Shown here: positions 1-12,010 of the stretch, one piece after another
Layout of the letters: every line of letters starts with the position of its first letter
How positions within the stretch are numbered: the stretch's first letter is position 1
Source: Dipteronia dyeriana
Lineage: Eukaryota; Streptophyta; Magnoliopsida; Sapindales; Sapindaceae
Length of the DNA stretch: 64,000 nucleotides
Assembly (NCBI GenBank): GCA_032871835.1
Contig: CM065300.1
Span: 66,475,192 to 66,539,191, forward strand
Direction: 5' to 3'
Program-made: the position numbers and the translations under genes
Notes under the pieces: generated by a model
Seen by the model: the letters and a program-made list of their open reading frames with translations, nothing else
Databases searched by the model: none
What the model was told of the DNA's origin: nothing

Positions 1-1
1 T

Positions 2-1937
2 CTCAAATCTGATCTATTCGTTCTCCACATGAAGAAAGTTACGAAACCGAATGGAACATGTTGGGCGGTGTGCAATTACTGCCCTAAAGAATACAAGTGG
101 ACTAAATCTGGAGGATACGGCACATATAGGAAGCATATTACGACCAGTCATCCAGCAGAACTTGCCAAAGGGAATGCACAATCTCAAATTTCCAGGTTTT
201 CTACCCCTGACACTCAATTATTTAAATATAGTGATCAAGCTAATAGAGAAGAATTAGCTAGGATGGTAGCTGTAGAACATTTACCTTTTAGTTTTGGTGA
301 AAAAGTTGGTTTTATTAAATATTGTCATAAAGCATTAAATCCTGCTGCATGTCGTGTCCCTATGACCACTCTCACGTGTACAATGTATGATATTTATAAA
401 AAGGAAAAAAGGATTTTAAAAAAATATTTTGCGAACTATATAGGTCGTGTTTCCGTATGTGCTGATATATGGACTGAACATTGACGAATGCATTCATACT
501 TAGGTGTAACTTGTCATTATATGGACAAAGCATTGACAATACAAAAAAGAATTCTTGCATTTAGAGTTTTTGATGATGCACATACTGCTGATAATATTTA
601 TAAAAATATGAAAATCATTTTTGAAGAGTATAAAATTGAAAGCAAAATTTTTTCAATTGGTTTTGATAATGCTTCTAATAATACAGCAGCTATTCCTGCT
701 TTAATTGAATTATACAAGCCCTATTTTAATAGTAAATTTTTTCATCAAAGATGTGCTTGCCATGTTTAAAATTTATACGTTCAAAAAGGTTTGGAAATTC
801 TTCAAGCTTTTATTAAACCCATTAAAGATGCCCTCTCATATTTGTGGAAACATCCTAATGTTATGAAAGCATGGGTAAGATTTTGTAAACAGGCAGGTAG
901 ACATCCCATTAGATTTTCTCGTGATGTTCCAACACGTTGGAACTCTACTTATAAATTGCTTTATGAAAGTTATGAATATATGGATTTATTAGTTTCTTTT
1001 ATGCAATATAATGTTAGTCAAATCAATCTTTATGCACACCATTGGGATGTTTGTACAAAATTTGTAATTTGTTAAAAGTTTTTAATAGTGCTACTAACAA
1101 TTTATCAGGTATTTATTATCCTACTACTCAATTATTTATTATTGAGGGTTGTAATATTGCTGGTGCATTTGCTGACTGTTCATCTGATATACAATTACAG
1201 GCATGCATTGAAGCTATGAAAAAAAATGGTTAGACTATTATAGAGAGTTTCCAACTATTTACCTGCTTGCGTTGTGTTTTGACCCACGTTGTAAACTAGA
1301 TGCATTGACAGATTATTTAACTCTTTATTATAAATGTTTAGGTATACAATTAGAAATTAATACTTATTGTGCTGCAATTAAGATATTATTTTATCAGTTA
1401 TATGATGAATATCGTAGAATTTATGGTCCATCATTAAACATTAGTGTTCCACAAAATGAAAATGTCTCCCAAACTCGATCTTCTGGAGTGTTGGGGGCAG
1501 GGTCTGCACTTTTATCCCAAAAGATCAAAAGATTGTGAGGTTCTTCTTCTTCTTCATCAAGTCCGATCTCGTATGATGAGATAGAAACTTATCATAGTAC
1601 CAATTTTGAGTTTATAGGAGACGATGATGTGGATAAATTTGATATTCTACTTTGGTGGAGAGAACATGAAAAGCACTTCCCAATCTTGTCTATAATAGCC
1701 AAACAGATTCTTGCAACACTAGTTTCTACAGTGGCTATGGAACAAGAGTTTAGCGTGGGTGGAAATATTTTGGACGCAAGACGATCGCTTTTGAGTCCAA
1801 AATCAATTCAAGTCCAAGTGTGTGTTGATGATTGGACAAAGGCTGGATATAGACAACAAGAAATGGAGCCAGAAGTTATTTATGATTTCTTCGATGATGA
1901 TCACACCACCGGCACCGGAACGGATGGCAACGATTAG
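2..1937 (+). pseudogene. hAT transposase, decayed (BED finger to dimerization domain)
   Basis: This was a cut-and-paste hAT transposase acting in the nucleus on its own terminal repeats. An N-terminal BED zinc finger lies at about 59-165 (CNYC, then H-x4-H in KHITTSH). It is followed by the RNase H-like core (IWTEH, DNASNN, CACHV, PTRWNSTY) and the C-terminal hAT dimerization domain at about 1640-1850 (WWREHEKHFPILS, then AMEQEFSVGG). The frame is interrupted by in-frame stops at 482-484, 767-769 and 1536-1538 and by frameshifts near 1045 and 1225, the second close to a run of A. The sequence starts inside the gene; reading continues upstream of the first visible ATG at 29. Domain order and length fit the plant hAT family. 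The copy cannot make a full protein. Confidence 0.9.
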
Positions 1938-2257
1938 TTACAGACTTACAAAATTACATATGTAAAAGACAATAAAATGTAAAAGAACTACGTGGTCTTT
2001 GATTCCTCTAAACCCCGAGTCCGAGAGGATACGTAGGCAACTTAATTTTTGTACAAATTAAGTGCAAGACCAATTTTTTTAATTTTTAGTTTTATACATT
2101 TATTTCAATTTATGTATTTAGTATTATTTTTTAAAATTTTAATTTCGGCGTACGGCCTTACACAATAAAATTCATTTACAAGTTCATATTATTACATGTC
2201 TTATGTTTTCGTATTTTTTTAAAAATGAGTATAAATGTATAATAAGAAAAAAAAAGG

Positions 2258-2386
2258 AACTGAACCGGCCGAACCGGACCGGAACCGAAACCGGAACCAG
2301 AACCGAAACCACTGTTCCACGGTTCCGGTTCTGGAAGGAGCCAGAACCGGAACCAGAACCGGAACCAGAACCGGTCGGAACCGGGG
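2258..2386. repeat. GGTTCC-type subterminal repeat of the hAT element
   Basis: A low-complexity block of 'ccggaacc'/'ccagaacc' units. Related repeats occur at 45990-46510, 48530-48650, 60060-60225 and 63140-63590, each time just inside hAT-type termini. They are therefore probably subterminal transposase-binding arrays and not random microsatellites. Peptides read through this block, rich in Pro-Glu or Gly-Ser, are artefacts of the repeat. Confidence 0.7.
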
Positions 2387-2689
2387 TCATGTCTAATATT
2401 ACAGTGAACTACCAAAATTATCCTTAAATAATCATTTTTTAATTCTCTTTGTACTTTCATCTCCATACTTGGAACACTGGACTCAGTAACTCCCCTCTCT
2501 CTCTACAATAAATTTATCTGAAAATTGAAATCCCTTAAAACACTCTTCTCTAACTTTAAAAAAAAATCGACGTTCTTCAGTACAACAAGGTAATATATTT
2601 CTGAAATACTTCTTTTTTATCATGCATTTCTGAGTCTTGTAACACTTTATCCGTTCCTTTTGATTTCTAAGTTTGGTTTTGTGAAGTTT

Positions 2690-3130
2690 GAATATGTGAA
2701 TTTTGAATCTCCGAGCCTTTTAGTAAAGTCTCTGAGCCTTTGTGTAAAGTCTTTGAGACTTTGTGTAAAGTTTCCGAGCAAAGTAAAGTCTCTGAGTTTT
2801 TTACCAAAGTCTCTGAGCCTTTGTGAAGTTGTGTCCAAACCTTTTCCATAGCCTTTATGTTTGTCAATAAAACTGTGTCCGTGCCTTTGACATAAGTTTT
2901 CGAGCCTTTTACATAAGTCTCCGAGACTTTCAAAATTGTCTCCGAGCTTTTTTGTAAAGGTTTTCAGAGTTTTGGTGCAGTGTCCGAGCCTTTTAGTGAA
3001 ATGTCTGAGACTTTTAAAATAATCTTCGAGCCTTTTTATGGAGCGTTCGAGACTTTTGAAATAGTCTCCGAGCCTTTTAAATACCTAAGCCGTGCCTTTG
3101 TAAATGTAATCTGAGCCTTTTGTATAAATC
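2690..3130. repeat. Left subterminal array of 'tctccgagcctttt' units
   Basis: About twenty imperfect copies of a unit around 'gtctccgagccttttgtaaa' are spaced every 18-30 bases. The same motif appears reverse-complemented ('aaaaggctcggacac') at 9775-10375, so the two arrays face each other across the element. Irregular spacing and absence of spacers of uniform length rule out CRISPR. The likely role is a transposase-binding subterminal region. Confidence 0.8.
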
Positions 3131-3222
3131 TTTTCATGAGCCGATAGTTAACTTCTTATTCAAACATCTGTGAAAATATTTAATTTATTTTAATAATGGT
3201 TTGTTATGAATTTGACAGGAGA

Positions 3223-5950
3223 ATGAATCGGGTGAGAATAGTAATATCTTACAACGGTCGATGAGATCAGTTACCCGACGGAAGTCAGAGGCTTGTTAGA
3301 TCCGATAACCAAGAAATGTATGTGTCAAAAAATATGAGTTACAAAGAATTGATGGTGATCGTGCATACCGTTGTGAAGTATGATGTAAACGAATACAGTG
3401 TTGATCTACAATCAATATCAATCATTCTTGGCGGTACATATAACACATTTATAAGAAATGACGATGATGTTCAGTTTATGCTATGGGAAGATTGGGTGAT
3501 CCTACAAGTATGTATTAGTCTAACTAAGAGGACAGTTGGAGATGTGATAGGGAATGATATACCTCCGCGTGAAAATATCCAACAATTTGGATCCTTTAGC
3601 GGAAGCAACCAAGTGTTCACACAAAGGAGTGGGACTGAAGGTTGGAAAAACATGTGTGTTGTCCCACTGACAGTAATAGATGTAGTTGGACCTCAATTCG
3701 GTAATGTGTTTGGTTGTCAAATTGAGATTAATGATAGACAGTACAATGAGCAAAGTACAATGAGCAGAACACTGAACCGAACCTTGAGTCAAACCGTGAG
3801 GTGGATAATGAGGCAAATATTGATCCGGTAGATCATGTAGAGAACACTGATGAAGAACCTGTCCAGATTCAAATACGTAGAAGATGTGTACAAGAAGTTA
3901 GTTACACTACACCAGATATGCCTGGGACTTCTGAGGTCCGGCATAATGTAACTGTATATGATTCTGATAATGCCATAACGTGGGTTATTCCCCGAGCAAA
4001 TTCATACTCACTTGGTATTGGTAGAAGTAGCACCTTGGTAGCAGAATAACCTACAAGCATGATTTATAAAGATCAATTTTTTCTGACTAAAAAGGATTTA
4101 AAGAGACTAGTTGGCCCTTTTACAATGTGGCAGAACTTCAAATGGAAGATGAAAAGGTCTAATAAGAATACATTACATCTGGTTTGTTTGATTAAAAATT
4201 GTACGTGGAAATTATGAGTGGTGAGGAAAGATGAAGCGACGTACTTCCAAGTAAGAAGTTTTGTCAACAAACACAGTTGTCCCTTGGAGGAGATTCACTG
4301 TCGCCACCGACAAGCTAGTGCAGTCATAATTGGAGAAGTAGTTTCACCTAGACTTCAACAACAAGATGGTTGTCCCATGCGTCTCAAGGATATAATCGCC
4401 AATATGAAAGCATTGTATGACATCCAAATCATGTACAGTAAGGCACATCAAGCCCTGCATTATGCATTATCTCTAACCTATGGAACGTATGAAGAAACCA
4501 TTCAACTACTGTCATCTCTTGGTTATGTGTTAGAACAATAAAATCCTGTCACAATCACTGACTTACAGTGCGCAGATGATGGTAAATTTCTATATTTTTT
4601 CATGTCGTTAGGTGCCTCACTTAGAGGTTTCCAGAGGTGTATGTGTCCAGTTATTGCAGTTGATGGTACCCATTTGAAGAGAAGATTCGAGGCTACAATG
4701 TTTGTTGCAATTACACAAGATGAAAACGAACAGATGTATCCAATTGCTTTTAGATACGGCGACTCGAAAAATAATCTTTCATGGGAATGGTTTTTGGATT
4801 ACTTGAAGGGTGCCCTTGGTCATATAGATGATCTGGTTTTCATTTCCAATCGACATGCAGGCATTGAAACAGAGATTTCTAAAATGTTCCCTTATGCAAC
4901 CCATACAATATGTTGCTGGCACTTTTTTGAAAATATTAAGAAGCGATTTCACAGAAAGGATGTTGTTGCCATAGTGGATAAAGCAGCTAGATCGTAAACT
5001 GAGTTGAAATATCACCGGCATAAAGAAGAGTTACATAACTTGCACCAGAATACATTCGATTATGTCAATGTTACTGGTCCATACAAGGTCCCGTGTACAC
5101 TGTCCCATAAAAAGGTACAGGGTGATGACAACAAATGTTACATAATGTATAAACTCATACCTAAAATTCACACGACAACTGCCTATGTTGACACTAGCAG
5201 AGTTCGTTAGGAATATGCTACAGGGTGATTTCATGATCTCCATATAGTTGTACAGTCCATGCATCATCAGTTGACCGGCACATCATATCTTGTGATCCTA
5301 AAATGTGTCGTGAAGTGCGGTTATATAACCGTCAATCCAGTTGACTGGAACATAGTCTCCGTCAAACGGTCTGGAAAGTAGTGAACTGTGGAATTAGCCC
5401 AAAAGACTTGCACATGCAACAAATTTTAAATTGATATTTTTCCATGTTCTCATGCACTCACAGCGACAAGGTACATTACAAGTTACAGTTTATGCTTTAT
5501 ATTACCGAAACGTGAATCTCACTGTTTTCATTGTTGTTACAGGGAGCAAAACATGGATTTGACATCTGTGTGAGGACTACTATAAGAGACAAACACTTAT
5601 TAATGAGTACTCGTTTCCTATTATGCATGTTGGCCATCCTTCGTCATGGGTAGTGCCATCCGATATTGTTGCACGGGTGGTTTTAAATCCAATCTCTAAG
5701 AGACAAGTAGGACGCCAAAAGGTGGATCGACATACCTCATCTTTAGAAAGGACAACCACACAATCGTGTAGAATATGTAGGCAATAAGGTCATAATAGAA
5801 AAAGGTGTTCTAACCCTCCTTTGATTAATGAAGGTTCGAGCAGAGTTGCTACCAAGAAATACTGTTGCAAGTGTAACATCTGTTATTCAGTTTGACACAA
5901 TAAACAGACGTGCCTTGATAAGGACTCTGCTATGGAATGAAAAGAGGCAT
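3223..5950 (+). pseudogene. MuDR-type MULE transposase, decayed
   Basis: This was the transposase of the surrounding Mutator-like element. The reading starts at ATG 3223 (MNRVRIVISYNGR). Domains in order are an N-terminal MuDR region (about 3223-4050), the MULE DNA-binding segment (about 4060-4340, including KRSNK and a C-x-W motif) and the DDE core (about 4600-5000: IAVDGTHLK, then CCWHF). A SWIM zinc finger C-x-C-x9-C-x-H lies at 5409-5453 and a CCHC knuckle at about 5767-5811. A 72-bp GT-AG intron at 5471-5542 restores the reading across the SWIM finger. In-frame stops lie at 3262, 4047, 4215, 4539, 4995 and within both zinc motifs, with frameshifts as well. The second catalytic Asp is replaced by Asn (codon 4848-4850, in FISNRHAGI). 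Confidence 0.88.
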
Positions 5951-6168
5951 TGATATTGATGTCATTTTAATTATTTGGAATTATATAACTTGTTCATTAA
6001 CTTATTGTTCATGAAATGGGCCTGTTAATTATCAGTTCTCTTATTGTTTAAGGTATGAAATGTATGTTGTACTTGTAAATGCAAACACTTGAAATTTAAA
6101 CAAAAATTAATAATTGCATTACTATAACAGTTTTGTACATCAATAACTACAACATAAATTATGGCTTG

Positions 6169-9100
6169 AAGTTATTAAAAACCTCTGCGACCATCTTCTC
6201 CCGAATCGTGCCCATATCGTCTTCTGACCAATTGAAAGTCCGTATGTTCACCAGTATATAATCCATCAATCTCAATGTATGGGCACCATAATTACCCCTA
6301 CAATGCACCACATGAACAATCGTAACAATAGAATGTTAACAAAACCAACATTAAGTTAATATGATGTTCAAATAGTCATACCCTCTAGTCTGTTGGGGCA
6401 CATGTGATATAGACAACATGCTTACCCCAAAAGGCCTATTATGATTGTCGTACTTCAGCTAGCCCCTCAGTCTCACATCGTGAAACTCCACCTAGTGCAA
6501 CATGGATGGTGAAAACCATCTCAATGGTGAAACCTACTGTTTCTTGATCTGTACGGGAACTTGCTGTTTGAAGGAGTTTAGAAGGTGGATCGTCTTGACA
6601 GTAAGGTCGACGCTGGCCAGTAGTCAATACCGATGGCCAATATTGCACAGTATCAGAACCTGTAGGTGTTTCAAGAAAGTGTTATGATAAACAAAGATTT
6701 TTTAATTAGACATATTTAAACCATAATTGTATAACATTCACCACGTCAACCTTATGTCATAGCCGATTTCCTGACAGGATCTGCCGTTATAAGGTCCTCG
6801 GCGGACCACTTGTACTTCATCACCAACCAACCCTTCGTCATGAATTGTCCCTCAGCATCACGAGGCATGATTCTCCCTCACTGAATCTCCAAAATGACTG
6901 TACATAGATAATTTACCGAAACTTTAGGAATAAGAAGAAACATAAAAATATAGATGTGAAACCAGTACATTATAAACACTTACAAAGAACTGAGAATCCA
7001 GATATTCATTATTTGACTATAGACAATGAGGTACGCTCACTGACGCTTCTGCAAAATATGCAGGTACGCGTCTATATGCTGACAATATAAACATTATACA
7101 TTGTTAGGATTCTATCATAACTTAAAAGACAATTCAAGTAAGGAACGTACCATATCCTCCAACTCTATGAAGTTGGTTTGCATCCGCTGGAACCAAGTCA
7201 CGGGAACTAGGGCCATCACATTCATATCACATATGCATAACTATTGCATTAGTTACAAAACCAAGTAATTTAACTGAGGTGTTTGAAAATACATACACAA
7301 TGTTACACTTAAAATTTCCCAGTCACATTCCTCTTGTAGGCTTGGTAAGCCACAAGCTAGTCAACGACTACCAAATCATTGGTCCTGAATGCATGTGTTG
7401 ATGACTGAGGCAGTGTCCTTGGCCTCTTCGGTCGACATGGGTCAGTGAATGGGATTAGCAACTACCAACCTCGCTTTTAAGCCAGTGCCCTATATTGACC
7501 GTGGTGACCATTGTCCGATGGGGTATGGTGAGAGGAGGAACTCTATCCCAGTGGATCGGGTGGAGGGGTGCACTGGGGCCAAATCGACCTACGGGATGGG
7601 TTGCACTGGATCGACTAGAGGGATCACTATGGGGTAGGCTGCGATGGAATAAACCGGAGGGGTCACTATAGTGTGCGTTGGGCAAACCAGAGGGGTGCAC
7701 TGTGTGGATCGCCTAGAAGGGTCAGCTGTGTAGACTGGAGGGGTGCTTTTTAAGGAGGAACTCCATCCAAGATGATCATCTGGAGCATTAGGATACGCTG
7801 GGCTCAACCAGACTGGTGGGTTGGGACGGGAACCATTTCCTGGTGGATGACCTGGAGGGGTGCGCTGCGATGAGATGTGTATTGTGTGATCCTCTGGCAG
7901 AACTCGACGATTTACATTATGCAGTGGCTGTTCGGGTAAACCCTGAAGAGGCACATGCTCCAATAGTGTTGTCTCTATACCAGGTTCTGTATCGCCAGTA
8001 GATAACAGCTGCTCACGATCAGATTATGTCCCGCCAGTAGGCAACTGTTGGGCACGTCTAGTTTAAGGGTTGTCCCCTCATCATGACCACTTGTCCTGTC
8101 TTTAAGACTGAAGTCCTTGTCCTCGAACGGTGGACCATCCCTGTCGGTCTACTACGTCGAACCCAAACCCTGGAGCCTTATAATCATATCTAACAACTTC
8201 TGATGCTACCTATTTCACTCATTATCACTCCTCCAGATCATATCCAGTAACTCCCGGTGCTACCAATTTTGTTCCTCATCAATCATTAGGACGACATCCA
8301 ACATTGCAGTCAATTCACGTTCCTAGAGGTCCTGAAATGTTTTTGAAATTATCATTACTAAAATGTTCCCTCGTTTGAAATAAAATAATGCAAAACTAAT
8401 ATGTTTACGTACCTCTCGATGACCTCCAACACTTCCTCGTGAATTACCTCCAGATGTATCTTTGGGCATCATAAATTGAACCCACATATGCCTCTCGAGA
8501 GTCCCTCTACCACCCTCCGGCCTTGGTTTCACTAGTTTCGACGGTCATATGTTGTTCGATCTCCGGTACCGAAATGAACACCATGTCCTCGGCATTATAC
8601 AGACTGCCTCCCTCGTATATGCCCTCGTAGTACCGTTCACCCCTCTCAGCTGTTGTGTGCACCAGTTCAGCCCTTGCAAACATCTAAAACTGTAGTTAGA
8701 CCATTGTAATTGTATACATACTAACAGCTGTAAACATTAACAAAATAAAAACTTACCATCGATGTGAAAATCTTTGTCAGCTTGTCCTGCCTCGGTCATT
8801 TACTCAACTTCCATTTCAGAATATGGGGGAACAAGTCGATTTCCAAATTGGGTGTCAAGCTTAGGGATAACCTCTAAAGTAAATATCTACATAAAAGGTA
8901 ACTGCGATAAGAATCCAATATATCTATTCCATCAGTCATATGAAAACAATTATTGATAAAATACGGATTGAAATTCTAAATTCTCACCAACAGTGCGTGA
9001 GGTAGACCGTATATGTTGTACGACTCCGTGGTGTGTAGGTCAACACCCTTTGCTTGCTAGCGTTTCTCGAACCGCTCATATCGACCATCCAACGTATGCT

Positions 9101-9770
9101 TGAAATCAAAAATGGAATGCCTATATACGTGTGCACCCTATGGGAACGCATCAAAAGCGTCCAAGTCCTTGACTAGCCGGATCTACCATACTAGAATTTT
9201 CTCTCTCTCGTCCAACCCCATTAATATCCAATTCAGCATATACAATAGGCACAGCTTCACAACTTCGTACTGCTACTCAAAAATACCAATCCGAAGAACA
9301 ACTCTCAGCTATTCATAGTCGACCTAATCTCGACCAACAAAGTATTGTTGGCATATGCCATTCTCAACCATATCATACCTCGTTGTGTCCGTTATGACTC
9401 CGAACTTCAATATGGTGATTAGACAGGATTCAACCTTAGAGAACTGGATCGAATCTCATCTCTTCTTTCGGCCCATCGTGATACAGATCGCTCATAAGCA
9501 GCCGATGAACAACGCCAGTCGAAACCTGCATCTGAAGGAAATGTACGAAACACCGATTCGGTATACTGATGTCGTTTTTTGACCATAAAATTTTCAAGGA
9601 CCATGCTAAGTGCGTCGTCGATATCTCGAAGGTAGTCAAATTGGTCATGTCGTGTAATGTTTCCCTCGTACCATTCTTCAGTTGGAGTTTTAAGATCCTT
9701 CAGTTGATTCCTCATCTACATTATGACAGAAAAAATGAATTTAAGTTAGTAAAAGGCTTGGGAAGTTAAC
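6169..9770 (-). pseudogene. ULP1/C48-like protease gene of the MULE, decayed
   Basis: On the minus strand the last ~150 bases (6320-6169) read as a fragment like the end of a ULP1-type cysteine protease: GNYGAHTLRLMDYILVN, then a tail ending EVFNNFKP and a stop. In active members this spot is GDCG, so the catalytic Cys appears replaced by Tyr. Upstream (in minus-strand order) there is a proline-rich linker (about 7960-7450) and a basic segment (9715-9419) rich in Arg and charged residues. Exons cannot be joined reliably because stops are frequent. ULP1-like genes are known passengers of some plant Mutator elements, and the convergent position fits. The C48 assignment rests mainly on the C-terminal motif and is moderate. 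Confidence 0.5.
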
Positions 9771-9774
9771 AAAA

Positions 9775-10375
9775 AGACTCGACCGGTTCATTACCAAAAG
9801 GCTCAGGGAGTTCATTAAAGGCTCAGGCATATAAGTAAAAGCCTCAAAAAGTTTATTAAAACACTCGGGCACTTTATACAAAGTCTCGGAGATACACAAT
9901 TACCAAAAGGCTCGGGGAGTTCATTAAAAGGCTCGACAAGTTAATTATAAAGCTTAGGCACATTATACAAAGTCTCGGAGATACACAATTAAAAAAACAC
10001 TCTGATAGTTCATGAAAAAGCTCAAGAACTTCTTCAAAAGGCTCAAATCTATTTATAAAGGATCGCAGATTAAAATTTGAAAACCATTTTATTAATAACA
10101 AAAAGCTCGGACTAAAACAAAAATGTCTCGGATGCTGTTTCAAAATGGTCGGATGCTTATTCGAAAGGCTTGGAGACTCAAATTAGAAAAACCTAATATT
10201 CGTATCAAAAAGCTCGTACAACAACTAAAAAGGCTCGGACACTTTACCAAAAGGCTCAGACACTCAAATTAGAAAAACCTAACATTCATATCAAAAAGCT
10301 CGGGACAACAACTAAAAAGGCTCAGACACTATATCAAAAGGCTCGGACATCGTTTCAAAAGGCTCGAAATTTCAT
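9775..10375. repeat. Right subterminal array of 'aaaaggctcggacac' units
   Basis: At least twenty imperfect copies of 'aaaaggctcgg(g/a)(c/g)a', inverted relative to the left array at 2690-3130. Longer duplications occur inside: a block around 'gtctcggagatacacaatta' is found at about 9881 and 9979, and one around 'ctcaaattagaaaaaccta' at about 10170 and 10263. This indicates growth by local duplication. Confidence 0.8.
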
Positions 10376-10869
10376 ATCTTCATCGTCTTCTACACTAATT
10401 ATTCAAACAAAAAAAACCCCTAACCTAACCCAAAACCATACTCATATCCACAAATCAAACCTAATCTACAAGTTTAAACAACACCCAACATCAAACATGC
10501 ACATAAACTTATCAAGGAAAAAAAAGACAACAAAATTTAACTCTACTTACCACTATCAATCGGAGATGCTCGTCTTAACTGTTGAAAAATGAGCGTAGTG
10601 CAACTGCCGGTTACTTTGCCGCCGAATTTAAGCGGATGTTTTCTCTCTCTAGTTTGTCTCTCAAAGTTTCAATATGACAAACTGAATTATGAAGGGGTAT
10701 TTTTGTCTGGTCACCTAAATTGGTGTCTTTTAAACATGAATTAGTAATGTGATGCTATTTGCATAACACCGATCCCAAATAGTGCTATTTATTTTTCGAA
10801 CCCAAAAATAAATTAGTGTCAAGATTGGTTCCGAATGGAGATTCATAAATTTAGGTGAAAAGAATTTAT

Positions 10870-11337
10870 TTAATGTATTTTCAATAATTTAGGTTTAGGC
10901 ACCTACGCAATCTAAACAAAACAAATAAGTTAGAGATGAAATTTTTAAACACCCAAAATAAAATAAAAAAATGGATGGTAATTGGCTAATTGCGCATTGA
11001 TATAATAATTTTTGTTTCTCAACTATATGATTTAAGATTCAACTAATTTAACGGTCAACATTTACCTGTAAATACATATATACTACTTCTAGTGCATTTA
11101 TATATTCATATACTATCAAAAAAAAAATCTTGTTTTGATATAATTACATACATCTCATATGTCTTTTAAGTCATGCTACTAAACAAAATTGGTAACTATA
11201 CAGGTTTATTTAGCATAAATCACATTTCAATCCAGTGGTTCAAATAAAAATAAAAAATAAAAATAAAAATGTTCTATCATACATCACTGTAGCAGTATAG
11301 CCTGCATGAGCAATGCTGATAAACCAATATATTGTTG
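10870..11337. other. AT-rich spacer, no gene seen
   Basis: AT-rich sequence with short A and T runs and many stops in all frames. I see no conserved protein segment, RNA gene or terminal repeats here. Confidence 0.6.
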
Positions 11338-11345
11338 CATATGAT

Positions 11346-11605
11346 TAGGGATGGTCATTTTCTCTCGGGACCCTAAATCCCTGCTCCTCATCCCCATTTG
11401 AGAAAAAACAATTGGGGAAAAATGGAAAAATGGAAAAATGGGAGAGATAGGGATGATTTTATCCCTAAATTAAAATGGGGATGGGGATGAGGGGACCCCG
11501 TCCCCATCCCCATTTCCCCCACAAATGTCTACCTATATAAAACACAACCCTACATTTGATCGTATATTTATATTATACAAAACATTTCCCCATTAGCCAT
11601 CCCTA
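11346..11605. mobile_element. Small hAT-type MITE, 260 bp
   Basis: Terminal inverted repeats TAGGGATGG at 11346-11354 and CCATCCCTA at 11597-11605 flank a segment rich in 'ggggatgg' and 'ccccatcc' subterminal repeats. The 8-base flanks are CATATGAT (11338-11345) and CATTTGAT (11606-11613), 7 of 8 identical, as expected for a hAT target-site duplication. A stretch of about 35 bases beginning 'catttgatcgtatattta' occurs at about 11555 and again at 11606, so the right end has been locally duplicated. Confidence 0.75.
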
Positions 11606-11672
11606 CATTTGATCGTATATTTATATTATACAAAACACAGCAAAGCAAAATTTAAAGTGATCGTATGTGATG

Positions 11673-11675
<3 letters not shown>

Positions 11676-11720
<45 letters not shown>
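11676..11720. repeat. (TA)n microsatellite, left of a foldback MITE
   Basis: Uninterrupted TA dinucleotide run. A second run at 11958-12007 follows the 237-bp foldback element, so the two runs probably represent one microsatellite split by the insertion. Confidence 0.9.
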
Positions 11721-11724
<4 letters not shown>

Positions 11725-11954
11725 AGTTCGAATTGATATAAGTTATATCAGTTTCTTGTATATGGGTTATTGGATTTAAATACTTTGATTTTGCTGTATT
11801 CACTTATCAAAGTATATTTTAAATCCAATGATCCACATGTAAGGACTGATATAAGATATATCAGTTTCTTACGTGTAGGTATTTATCAAAACATATTTTA
11901 AATCCAATGGTCCACATATAAAGAACTAATATATTTTATATCAATTCGAACTGA

Positions 11955-11957
<3 letters not shown>
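11721..11957. mobile_element. Foldback MITE inserted in a TA microsatellite
   Basis: The ends are inverted repeats of about 20 bases around GTTAGTTCGAATTGATATA (left, 11722-11740) and its near-perfect reverse complement (right, about 11933-11953). The interior contains repeated motifs (around 'ttttaaatccaatg' and 'gatatatcagtttctt'). It sits between two TA runs, consistent with TA-directed insertion. No coding sequence. Confidence 0.65.

Positions 11958-12007
<50 letters not shown>
11958..12007. repeat. (TA)n microsatellite, right of a foldback MITE
   Basis: Second TA run, symmetrical to 11676-11720. Confidence 0.9.

Positions 12008-12010
<3 letters not shown>

Larger units (their letters stand above)
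1..2395 (+). mobile_element. hAT-superfamily DNA transposon, 5' end beyond window
   Basis: The segment holds a decayed hAT transposase (2-1937), an AT-rich tail and a block of degenerate GGTTCC-type repeats at 2258-2386. The block ends with 'catgtcta' at 2388-2395. Read in reverse, that end resembles the TAG-starting terminal repeats of the hAT MITEs elsewhere in the window (for example 63130-63608), which also have GGTTCGGTT-type subterminal repeats. The left terminus lies outside the window, so no target-site duplication can be checked and the right boundary is inferred. Confidence 0.7.
2405..10735. mobile_element. Autonomous Mutator-like element with MuDR and ULP1-like genes, decayed
   Basis: The unit consists of a decayed MuDR-type transposase on + (3223-5950), a decayed ULP1-like reading on - (about 9770-6169), and inverted arrays of a short repeat at both flanks (2690-3130 and 9775-10375). 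The two genes converge. ULP1-bearing Mutator elements are known in plants (the Kaonashi type). Weak terminal similarity is visible between 'gtgaactacc' near 2412 and the reverse complement of the 10715-10740 region. I found no convincing 9-bp target-site duplication, so both ends are approximate. Confidence 0.65.

Noticed and set aside
2176..2466. Overlapping open frames on both strands giving Gly-Ser, Pro-Glu or Phe-Trp-Arg rich peptides
   Set aside because: They are read through the degenerate GGTTCC repeat of a hAT terminus; no domain or codon signal.
2690..3130. Regularly repeated short units suggestive of a CRISPR array
   Set aside because: Spacing and unit length vary, there are no unique spacers of constant length, and the inverted counterpart at 9775-10375 shows it is a transposon subterminal array in a plant genome.
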